A stretch of 8,852 bases of DNA. It comes from Caulobacteraceae bacterium. Lineage in GTDB: Bacteria > Pseudomonadota > Alphaproteobacteria > Caulobacterales > Caulobacteraceae. Position 1 is the stretch's first letter. Each line of letters begins with the position of its first letter. Position numbers and translations under genes: made by a program. This document shows, piece by piece, positions 1 through 5,594 of this stretch. The DNA is taken from NCBI GenBank assembly GCA_947479185.1, contig CANJYY010000086.1:1-8852 (forward strand), written 5' to 3'. Under the pieces are notes generated by a model. The model was not told where the DNA came from, ran no database searches, and saw only the letters and a program-made list of their open reading frames with translations.

Positions 1-395
1 ATCGGGAGCTGGCGGGCGGCGCCGTACCGGCCTCCGGGGGGGTCTGTGTCCGCAAGGATGACGCCGCCTATGTGAGGGTCTTCACCACCAAGGGCTTCTG
101 CAGCGTGGTTCCGGACCAGCCGCCGCAACTGCGGCCGCTGCCGGTCGTGGAGCAGGGCGCCGAGAACTACCGGCAGGAGATCATCTACCGGGGCCGGTCC
201 GGCTCCGTCCTCAGCTTCGTCTACCGGGAACTGAGGGACGATCAGTCCTATCCATCGCTGTCGCTGGATTTTCAGATCGACATCACCGACAGCTCTGCGT
301 TCGGCCTGAGGGGCGCGCGGGTCGAGGTGGTCGAGGCGACCAACAGCCGGCTGACCTACCGGGTCATTTCATCCTTCACCGACCCTCAGCGCTGA
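1..395 (+). CDS. 3' fragment of an unrecognised protein
   Basis: The reading frame is open from base 3 to the TGA at 393-395, with no stop upstream, so this is the C-terminal part (about 130 residues) of a gene that starts outside the window. A GTG at 72 lies inside the frame but has no convincing ribosome binding site, and the frame reads through it, so it is probably internal. The visible part has a pair of cysteines in its first half and a C-terminal stretch rich in beta-strand pattern (IIYRGRSGSVLSFVYREL, then a segment ending VEVVEATNSRLTYRVISSF). This resembles the C-terminal domain of small secreted or lipoprotein-like hypothetical proteins seen in many bacteria. That likeness is from memory and no function follows from it. 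Codon use matches the neighbouring genes. Confidence 0.6.
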   Translation, partial: RELAGGAVPASGGVCVRKDDAAYVRVFTTKGFCSVVPDQPPQLRPLPVVEQGAENYRQEIIYRGRSGSVLSFVYRELRDDQSYPSLSLDFQIDITDSSAFGLRGARVEVVEATNSRLTYRVISSFTDPQR

Positions 396-513
396 AATCC
401 GGGCCCGAGCCCGCTCTCACGCCCGCGGGGCTCCGCCCAGCCTTGCGGCGGGGGCCATCAATCGCCACCTGTTCTTCGAGCCGTTCGACGGACGCCTTCG
501 GGGCCGACGGGCG

Positions 514-536
514 GGAGTCGCCTGTGCGAGGACTCT
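514..536 (+). promoter_or_regulatory. Possible SD-masking hairpin in the hsp20 leader
   Basis: GAGTC at 515-519 pairs with GACTC at 531-535. The stem extends inward with GC/GC (520-521 with 526-527) around a CTGT loop, and outward with a G-U pair at 514/536. The only Shine-Dalgarno-like sequence for hsp20, GAGGA at 528-532, lies partly in the bulge (528-530) and partly in the stem. This layout is like the last hairpin of ROSE-type RNA thermometers that control small heat-shock genes in alphaproteobacteria. The match is by layout only and no folding energy was computed. Both arms are also GANTC sites, the target of the CcrM methylase in Caulobacterales. Confidence 0.35.
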
Positions 537-544
537 GAACGACG

Positions 545-979
545 ATGACGACACGACCCCTGCTTTTCGACAGCCCGTTCCTGCTGGGCTTCGACCATAC
601 CCGCGCCCTGATCGAGCGGGCGGCCAAGGCCGCCGCCGAAGGCTATCCGCCCTACAATGTCGAAGCGCTCGACGACGGCGACGTGCGCATAACCCTGGCT
701 GTGGCCGGCTTCTCGCCGGACCAGCTCGAAATCCAGGTCGAGGGCAACCAGCTGACCGTCGCCGGTCGGCGCGGCGATGGCCCGGACGCCGCCGACAAGG
801 CCTACCTGCATCGCGGCATCGCGGCCCGGGGCTTTATCCGGACCTTCGTGCTCGCGGACGGAATGGTCGTGCGGGAGGCGCTGCTGGAGCACGGCCTGCT
901 GCATGTCGATCTCGCCCGGCCCGAGCCTGAACGCCTGATCCAGCGGATCCCCATCCGCACCTCGGACCAGACCCTGTAA
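545..979 (+). CDS. hsp20: Hsp20 / IbpA-type small heat-shock chaperone
   Basis: A 144-residue alpha-crystallin family chaperone, which holds unfolding cytoplasmic proteins in large oligomers until DnaK/ClpB can refold them. The N-terminal arm (about 1-34) contains a FDSPFLLGFD-like segment. The alpha-crystallin domain runs from about 36 (YPPYNVE) to 125 and shows RITLAVAGF (48-56), LEIQVEGNQLTVAG (61-74), YLHRGIAARGFIRTF (87-101) and the family hallmark GLLHVDL (117-123). A C-terminal IPI (135-137) is the I-x-I motif that docks neighbouring subunits. The pattern YPPYNVE...YLHRGIA...F is that of class A proteins such as E. coli IbpA and IbpB, and the length is typical. The start ATG is preceded by GAGGA with a rather long spacing of 12 bases, inside a potential hairpin. 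It is followed 69 bases later by a DUF1150 gene on the same strand. No clear heat-shock sigma-factor promoter was seen in 396-544. Confidence 0.93.
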   Translation: MTTRPLLFDSPFLLGFDHTRALIERAAKAAAEGYPPYNVEALDDGDVRITLAVAGFSPDQLEIQVEGNQLTVAGRRGDGPDAADKAYLHRGIAARGFIRTFVLADGMVVREALLEHGLLHVDLARPEPERLIQRIPIRTSDQTL

Positions 980-1034
980 CCCGAACCCGGCCCGGCCGGC
1001 TGAACCGGCGGCCGTTCCCCGCGTTCACCTAGTG

Positions 1035-1042
1035 AAGGAGGT
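1035..1042 (+). promoter_or_regulatory. Perfect Shine-Dalgarno of the DUF1150 gene, within an inverted repeat
   Basis: AAGGAGGT lies 6 bases before the ATG at 1049 and is an ideal match to the 16S anti-Shine-Dalgarno. It lies in two mutually exclusive short hairpins: TTCAC (1024-1028) can pair with GTGAA (1032-1036) over a CTA loop, or CACCT (1026-1030) can pair with AGGTG (1039-1043). Each masks part of the site. A longer potential hairpin lies just upstream (993-999 with 1005-1014, three-base bulge). Confidence 0.6.
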
Positions 1043-1048
1043 GGTCAC

Positions 1049-1306
1049 ATGACACCCCAACTGCTTACCCAGGAAGCCTTTGCCGCGCTCGGCGCGCCGG
1101 ACCTCGTCTACGTCCGGCCCGTGACGGCGGCGGAAATCATCGCTGACACGCCGGTCGCCGCCCGTAACGGGTTCGACCTCAGCCCTGACCAGACGCTCTA
1201 TGCCGTGCACCGCGCCGATGGCGAACGCCTTGCGGTTCTCGGCGACCGGGATTCCGCGGTCGCCGCCGCCCTGGCGCACGAACTGGCGCCCGTCTCGGTC
1301 CACTAG
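1049..1306 (+). CDS. DUF1150 family protein
   Basis: An 85-residue acidic soluble protein of the DUF1150 family, which is largely confined to alphaproteobacteria and has no established biochemical function. Visible features are the N-terminal FAALGAPDLVYVRPVTAAEI segment (residues about 10-30), then GFDLSPDQTLYAVHRADGERLAVLGDRDSAVAAA, which are the recognisable blocks of the family. There is no signal peptide or membrane segment. It starts behind a perfect ribosome binding site. In alphaproteobacteria this gene is commonly found directly after an Hsp20 gene, as here, so a role in the heat-shock or proteostasis response is a reasonable inference but not shown. The stop codon TAG lies inside the stem-loop at 1283-1319. 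Confidence 0.85.
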   Translation: MTPQLLTQEAFAALGAPDLVYVRPVTAAEIIADTPVAARNGFDLSPDQTLYAVHRADGERLAVLGDRDSAVAAALAHELAPVSVH

Positions 1307-1319
1307 GACCGGGCGCCAG
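1283..1319. terminator. Long stem-loop between convergent genes
   Basis: CTGGCGCCC (1283-1291) pairs perfectly with GGGCGCCAG (1311-1319). Inside, after a five-base bulge, GGTCC (1297-1301) pairs with GGACC (1306-1310) over an ACTA loop. The structure overlaps the last codons and stop of the DUF1150 gene and ends 25 bases from the stop codon of the convergent ptsN gene, so it is well placed to end transcription from both sides. There is no T-run on either strand, so it is not a textbook intrinsic terminator; it could act as a weak or Rho-assisted one, or protect mRNA 3' ends. Confidence 0.55.
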
Positions 1320-1344
1320 CCCTCCACTGATCGTGTTGGTCGAC

Positions 1345-1809
1345 TCAGGCGGCCGTCGATTGCGGCTCACGGGCCAGCAGGGCGTACAGCGCCTCGCCGG
1401 TCCGGGCTTGACGCAACTGCTGCCGCAGGTCGCGCTGGCGCAGCAGCCGCGACACGCGCGCGAGCGTCCGAAGATGCTCGGTGTCCGAGCCCAGTGGCGC
1501 CAGCAGGGCGAACACCAGATCCACGGGCTGATCATCGACCGACTCGAAGGCCGTCGGCTGGTCCAGGCGCATGAACACGCCGTGCATGCGGCTGAGCCCC
1601 GGCAGGCGCGCATGCGGCACGGCGACGCCATGGCCGACGCCGGTCGACCCGGCGGCCTCACGCTCCAGCAGGGCGTCGAGCACAAGCTCGGCGTCCAGGC
1701 CGAAGTTCCGGGCGGCGATGTCGGCGACAGCCGACAGAACCTGGCGCTTGCCGCTGGCTCCCGCGCGCGGCGCAATGGCGCGCGGCTCCAGCAGGTCTCC
1801 GATATTCAT
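1345..1809 (-). CDS. ptsN: PTS-Ntr EIIA component PtsN
   Basis: A 154-residue EIIA-Ntr protein, the last phosphate acceptor of the nitrogen-related phosphotransferase chain (PtsP to NPr to PtsN). It acts by protein-protein contacts rather than by sugar transport. In other bacteria it affects potassium uptake, stringent-response enzymes and envelope or carbon-storage control. The single EIIA type-2 domain fills the protein. The motif GVGHGVAVPHARL (58-69) contains the phosphorylated histidine, H66, corresponding to H73 of E. coli PtsN. The ATG start is at the usual distance from the domain, but its ribosome binding site is weak (GGGA). It is the last gene of the leftward rpoN-exoD-hpf-ptsN run, 52 bases after hpf, and converges on the DUF1150 gene. 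Confidence 0.95.
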   Translation of the reverse strand: MNIGDLLEPRAIAPRAGASGKRQVLSAVADIAARNFGLDAELVLDALLEREAAGSTGVGHGVAVPHARLPGLSRMHGVFMRLDQPTAFESVDDQPVDLVFALLAPLGSDTEHLRTLARVSRLLRQRDLRQQLRQARTGEALYALLAREPQSTAA

Positions 1810-1861
1810 ACGCTAGTCCCGCGAAATTCAGACCGGTTGCCGAAGGGCTGGCCGCGCCGTG

Positions 1862-2482
1862 TCAGGCGACTACCCGCTTTCCGTTGCCGCTCTGTGACTG
1901 TGTCCGTTCAGGGTCGATCCAGCCGATGTTCCCGTCCGGCCGTCGATACACCACGGACAATCCCCCGTGGGCGGCATTCCTGAACACGATTGTGCGAGAT
2001 TCGCTCAGGTCCAGTTCCATGACCGCCATCGAAACAGTCATTGTCTTCAGCACGGCTTCGGATTCGGCGATGATCATGCCGGTCGGGGGCGCGTGGTTGT
2101 CGACCCCGTCCCAGTCCTCGACGTCCTCGTCGGGCGCTTTCAGGACGAAGAAGGCCGCCGTTTCCTCGCGTCGCGCCTCGGCCTGGACCGAATGGCTCTT
2201 GAGGCGCCGCTTGTAGCGCCGCACGCGGGTCTCGATTTTGCCGAGGGCGTCGCTGAAGGCGGCGTGGGCGTCGCCCGCCAGGCCCTGGCTCTGCAGCATC
2301 TGCCCGGAATCGAGCCGGATCGAACAGTCGACCCGGAAAGCGTAGCCCTCCTTTGTGACGACGACATCGGCGGAGCCGCCGCGATCGAAGTACTTGCCAA
2401 TGGTGGTGGTGAGGTCGTCCGAAACCCGCGTGCGCAGGGCTTCCCCGACGTCGACATGCTTGCCGGATACGTGCACTTGCAT
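1862..2482 (-). CDS. hpf: Long-form ribosome hibernation promoting factor
   Basis: A 206-residue protein that binds idle 70S ribosomes and, in the long form, joins them into inactive 100S dimers during starvation or stationary phase. The N-terminal RaiA/YfiA domain (1 to about 100) begins MQVHVSGKHVDVGEALR and contains the basic helix RVRRYKRRLKSH (86-97) expected to contact 16S rRNA. A variable linker follows (about 100-132). The C-terminal dimerisation domain (about 140-190) shows SEAVLKTMTVSMAVMELDL and RTIVFRNAAHGGLSVVYRRPDGNIGWIDP. This two-domain layout separates it from the short HPF of E. coli. It lies 76 bases after exoD and 52 before ptsN. The ATG has no Shine-Dalgarno sequence, but a TTGACA box lies a promoter-like distance upstream (see 2487-2517), so it may also be transcribed separately from rpoN. 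Confidence 0.95.
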   Translation of the reverse strand: MQVHVSGKHVDVGEALRTRVSDDLTTTIGKYFDRGGSADVVVTKEGYAFRVDCSIRLDSGQMLQSQGLAGDAHAAFSDALGKIETRVRRYKRRLKSHSVQAEARREETAAFFVLKAPDEDVEDWDGVDNHAPPTGMIIAESEAVLKTMTVSMAVMELDLSESRTIVFRNAAHGGLSVVYRRPDGNIGWIDPERTQSQSGNGKRVVA

Positions 2483-2486
2483 GCGT

Positions 2487-2517
2487 CTAGAACGCGCCTG
2501 CCGGACTGAGGTGTCAA
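2487..2517 (-). promoter_or_regulatory. Possible promoter of hpf, perhaps giving a leaderless mRNA
   Basis: A perfect TTGACA (2517-2512, - strand) lies 29 bases upstream of the hpf ATG. The best-placed downstream element is TTCTAGAC or GTTCTA (2493-2487) at a spacing of 18-19, which is a poor -10 match. Transcription from it would begin at or very near the ATG, which agrees with the lack of a ribosome binding site. The weak -10 keeps the confidence low. Confidence 0.3.
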
Positions 2518-2558
2518 GCAGTCGACGGCGCGGATCGCTTTCTTGTGAGCGGGCGGCG

Positions 2559-3194
2559 TCAGGTCAGACCGGCGACCCGCGCCATATGGCCGATGAAGGC
2601 CGCCGCGACGTTCCAGCCGACGGCCACCAGGCCAACGCTGAGGGCCGTTATGGTGTAGCCGATCAGCGCAAGCACGCCGTCCCGCTGGACCAGCGACAGG
2701 CCGAAGACGGCGATCGCCGCGCCCGGAGCCATGTTGCCCAGCCAGATGGGCATGAGCAGCACCAGGGACAGCAGGGTCACCGTCAGGCCGATGACCCGGT
2801 CGCCGACGGGGCCGAACAGGAACACCAGCCGGGGCGCCGAGACCCTTTCGATGCGCTCGAGGGTGGGGACCAGCTTGCGCAGCAGGCCTGCCAGCCTGGC
2901 GCGTTCCATCTGCTTGCCGTCGATGAACCGGGGCAGCCACGGCCGATGAATGCCAAGCGCGATCTGTGGCCCGAAGAACAGCAGCGGCGCGGCCAGGAAG
3001 GTCGAGGATCCCGGCGGCAGCGGCAGCCAGTTGGGGGCCGCGAAAATGAACAGCAGGGCCCCGAACGACCGGCGGCCGAGTCGCTGCACGATCTCGCCGA
3101 CGGTCACCACCGGCGAGGGATCGTCGGCGATGTCGGTCAGAAGCTCTGAAAGTGAGCGTCGACGGTCAACAGGATCCATGGCTTCGCTCTGCAT
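2559..3194 (-). CDS. exoD: ExoD family integral membrane protein
   Basis: A 211-residue member of the ExoD family, named after a Sinorhizobium gene needed for normal exopolysaccharide and for alkali tolerance; its biochemical role is unknown. A soluble N-terminal helix region (RSLSELLTDIADD, 13-25) and a GEIVQRLGRRSFGALL motif (33-48) lead into hydrophobic segments at about 44-60, 64-81, 132-152, 157-169 and 173-200. The sequence PNWLPLPPGSSTFLAAPLL (54-72) and the basic loop RPWLPRFIDGKQMERAR (84-100) are typical of the family. The start is uncertain: the first ATG (3194) has no close Shine-Dalgarno, while the second (3179) has a weak purine-rich stretch before it. It follows rpoN by 39 bases and precedes hpf by 76, so co-transcription is likely. 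Confidence 0.88.
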   Translation of the reverse strand: MQSEAMDPVDRRRSLSELLTDIADDPSPVVTVGEIVQRLGRRSFGALLFIFAAPNWLPLPPGSSTFLAAPLLFFGPQIALGIHRPWLPRFIDGKQMERARLAGLLRKLVPTLERIERVSAPRLVFLFGPVGDRVIGLTVTLLSLVLLMPIWLGNMAPGAAIAVFGLSLVQRDGVLALIGYTITALSVGLVAVGWNVAAAFIGHMARVAGLT

Positions 3195-3233
3195 CCGTGG
3201 CGAAACGCGCGACTCCGAATTCGGTCCCGCGCA

Positions 3234-4730
3234 TCAGACGGCGGCGCGTAGCATCCGTCTGCGTTCAACCGATGACGGAATCCGCATCGCCTCACGATAT
3301 TTGGCGACCGTGCGACGGGCGATGTCGACGCCCGCCTCCTTGAGAATATCGACGATGGCGTCGTCCGAATGGACATCGGCCTCAGCGCGCTCGGCGTCGA
3401 TCAGCTGGCGGATCTTGTGCCGCACCGATTCGGCCGAGTGGGCCTCGCCGCCGGACGAGGAGGCGATCGATGAGGTGAAGAAGAACTTCAGTTCGAACAC
3501 CCCGCGCGGCGTGGCGATGTACTTGTTCGAGGTGACCCGGCTGACCGTGCTCTCGTGCATGCCGATGGCGTCGGCGACGGTCTTGAGGTTCAGGGGCCGC
3601 AGGTGCTCGACGCCGTAGGCGAGGAAGCCGTCCTGCTGGCGGACGACTTCGCTGGAGACCTTCAGGATCGTGCGGGCGCGCTGGTCGAGGCTCTTTACCA
3701 GCCAGTTGGCGCCGGCCAGGCAGTCCTGGACGAAGGTCTTCTCCTGGTCGGTGCGCGCGCCGCCGGCGACCTTGGCGTGATAGCGGCGGTCAATCAGCAC
3801 CCGGGGCAGGGTGTCGGTGTTCAGTTCGACCAGCCAGAGGCCGCCCGAGCCCTCGCGGACGAACACGTCAGGCACGACCGGCTGCGACGGCTCGCCGCCG
3901 AAGGCTGCGCCCGGACGGGGCGTCAGGGCCTTCAGCTCACCGATCATCTCGCGCAGGTCTTCGTCGTCGACGCCGCAGGCCTTGCGGAGGCCGGGCATGT
4001 CGCGGCGGGCCAGCAGTTCGAGATTGTCGAGCAGGGCGGCCATGGCCGGGTCGAAGCGGTTGCGGTCCTTCAGCTGGATCGCCAGGCATTCGCGCACGTC
4101 GCGGGCCATGACGCCGACGGGCTCGAACCCCTGCAGGACGCCGAGAACCTCCTCGACGAGCGTCAGGTCACAACCGAGCCGTTCAGCCATGTCGACAAGG
4201 TCGGCGCGCATGTAGCCGCCGTCATCGACCGAATCGATCAGCACCGCGGCGACCACGCGTTGCGCCTCGCTCAGCCTGGCCACGGCCAGCTGGTCGTGCA
4301 GATGCTCGCCGAGGGTCTTGTCGCGGGTCAGCCGGCCTTCGAGGCTGTCCTCGCCCTCGAAGGTCGCGCCGCGGCCGGCGCGGGACCAGTCGATGTCGCC
4401 GCCGGCCTGGCCGGGTTCGCGCGTGTCGCCGTCGCCGGCGTCGCGTTCGCCGGGCGAGAAGTCGGTCGGGCCGGCGTCCATGTCGGCCTGGGCCGCGCCA
4501 TCGGGAACCTGGTCGGCGGAATAGTCAGGGGTTTCGGCGCGAACGGGCTCGGCTTCCGGCTCGTTGTCGCGGTCATCGCGGGCCAGCAACGGATTGCGTT
4601 CCAGCTCGCCCTCGACGAAGGCCTCGAGCTCAAGGTTGGTCAGTTGCAGAAGCTTGATCGCCTGCTGGAGCTGCGGGGTGATGACCAGGCCCTGGCCCTG
4701 TCGAAGCTCAAGTCTCGGACCGAGCGCCAC
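3234..4730 (-). CDS. rpoN: RNA polymerase sigma-54 factor
   Basis: A 498-residue sigma-54, which directs RNA polymerase to -24/-12 promoters and needs AAA+ activators to open them. In Caulobacter it controls flagellar, stalk and nitrogen genes. Region I (about 6-50) shows LELRQGQGLVITPQLQQAIKLL and ELERNPLL. Region II (about 51-130) is acidic and of low complexity. The core-binding region starts near LTRDKTLGEHLHDQL (134-148). The helix-turn-helix lies around LKTVADAIGMHESTVSRVTSNKY (382-404), followed by TPRGVFELKFFF. The RpoN box ARRTVAKYRE, which reads the -24 element, is at 471-480. All parts are present and the length is normal. The start is GTG, with GGGAG six bases upstream. It lies 120 bases after lptB and 39 before exoD. 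Confidence 0.98.
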   Translation of the reverse strand: MALGPRLELRQGQGLVITPQLQQAIKLLQLTNLELEAFVEGELERNPLLARDDRDNEPEAEPVRAETPDYSADQVPDGAAQADMDAGPTDFSPGERDAGDGDTREPGQAGGDIDWSRAGRGATFEGEDSLEGRLTRDKTLGEHLHDQLAVARLSEAQRVVAAVLIDSVDDGGYMRADLVDMAERLGCDLTLVEEVLGVLQGFEPVGVMARDVRECLAIQLKDRNRFDPAMAALLDNLELLARRDMPGLRKACGVDDEDLREMIGELKALTPRPGAAFGGEPSQPVVPDVFVREGSGGLWLVELNTDTLPRVLIDRRYHAKVAGGARTDQEKTFVQDCLAGANWLVKSLDQRARTILKVSSEVVRQQDGFLAYGVEHLRPLNLKTVADAIGMHESTVSRVTSNKYIATPRGVFELKFFFTSSIASSSGGEAHSAESVRHKIRQLIDAERAEADVHSDDAIVDILKEAGVDIARRTVAKYREAMRIPSSVERRRMLRAAV

Positions 4731-4782
4731 GCGCTTCTCCCACCAGTTGAAACAACCAGGGGGCAGCTTGGACGCTGGACAG

Positions 4783-4798
4783 TTAACGTGGCCCTTAA
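4783..4798. promoter_or_regulatory. TTAA-N8-TTAA motif upstream of rpoN, CtrA-like
   Basis: Two TTAA boxes (4783-4786 and 4795-4798) lie in the lptB-rpoN gap, about 53-68 bases before the rpoN start. The cell-cycle regulator CtrA of Caulobacterales binds TTAA-N7-TTAA, and here the spacer is eight bases, one too many. A GANTC (CcrM) site lies at 4831-4835 in the same gap. This is AT-rich sequence in an otherwise very GC-rich gap, so it stands out, but the wrong spacing makes a true CtrA site uncertain. Confidence 0.25.
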
Positions 4799-4850
4799 AC
4801 GGCGCGGTTCTTGCAGGCCGCCCGCAGGGCGAGTCGCCGCAGGTGGGTTC

Positions 4851-5594
4851 CTAGGTGAACCGGTCGCCCAGATAGACGCGGCGGACGTCGGGATTGTCGA
4901 CGATCTCCTGCGGCGCGCCTTCGAACAGCACCTCACCGGCGTGGATGATCGAGGCGCGGTCGATGATGTCGAGCGTCTCGCGCACATTGTGGTCGGTGAT
5001 CAGGATGCCGATGCCGCGATCCTTGAGGTAGCCGATCACCTCGCGGATGTCGGCGATGGCCAGGGGGTCGATGCCGGCGAAGGGCTCGTCCAGCAGCATG
5101 AAGCTGGGCTCGCTGGCGAGGGCGCGGGCGATTTCGACGCGCCGCCGCTCGCCGCCGGACAGCGAGACCGCCGGCGCGCTGCGCAGATGGCTGATGCGCA
5201 GCTCGTCGAGCAGGGCGGCGGTCGCCTCTCGGGCCCGGCCCGCTTCCGTCTCGCGCATCTCGACCACGGACAGGACGTTTTCCTCGACCGTCATGCCGCG
5301 GAAGATCGAGGCTTCCTGCGGCAGGTAACCGACGCCCATGCGGGCGCGCTGGTACATCGGCAGGGCGGTGATGTCGCGGCCGTCCAGGGTGATGGTCCCG
5401 GAATCGACCGGGATCAGGCCGGTGATCATGTAGAAGCAGGTCGTCTTGCCCGCGCCGTTGGGGCCGAGCAGGCCCACGACCTCGCCGCGCTTCAGTCGCA
5501 GGCTGACGCCGTGCACGATCTGCCGCTCGCCGAACGACTTGAACAGCCGGTCAACGATCAGGCCTTCGCCACCCTGGTCCAGGTCGGCCGCCAC
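4851..5594 (-). CDS. lptB: LPS export ABC transporter ATPase LptB
   Basis: A 247-residue cytoplasmic ATPase that, as a dimer under LptF/LptG and with LptC, powers extraction of lipopolysaccharide from the inner membrane and its push along the Lpt bridge. Visible motifs are Walker A GPNGAGKTT (44-52), Q-loop LPQEASIF (91-98), ABC signature LSGGE (145-149), Walker B FMLLDEPFAGIDP (165-177) with catalytic E170, and switch histidine H202 in ITDHNVRETL. The IVGL/GVGYLPQEASIFRGMTVEEN stretch is characteristic of LptB rather than other ABC ATPases. The GTG start directly follows the lptA stop (TAG then GTG with no bases between), so translation is probably coupled. The N-terminus is about 10 residues longer than in E. 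coli LptB. lptF and lptG are not in the window. Confidence 0.97.
   Translation of the reverse strand: MAADLDQGGEGLIVDRLFKSFGERQIVHGVSLRLKRGEVVGLLGPNGAGKTTCFYMITGLIPVDSGTITLDGRDITALPMYQRARMGVGYLPQEASIFRGMTVEENVLSVVEMRETEAGRAREATAALLDELRISHLRSAPAVSLSGGERRRVEIARALASEPSFMLLDEPFAGIDPLAIADIREVIGYLKDRGIGILITDHNVRETLDIIDRASIIHAGEVLFEGAPQEIVDNPDVRRVYLGDRFT

Noticed and set aside
396..544. Possible heat-shock (sigma-32) promoter upstream of hsp20
   Set aside because: A CTTG occurs at about 442, but no matching -10 element lies at the expected distance.
1333..1983. A 216-codon open frame on the + strand opposite ptsN
   Set aside because: It is an antisense shadow; ptsN has its active-site motif and normal length on the other strand.
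1967..3149. Two + strand frames opposite hpf and exoD
   Set aside because: They have no domain or plausible start and lie fully opposite recognised genes.
4819..4831. CGCCC-GCA-GGGCG hairpin after lptB as a terminator
   Set aside because: The stem is five bases with a three-base loop and no T-run; such stems are frequent by chance in GC-rich DNA.
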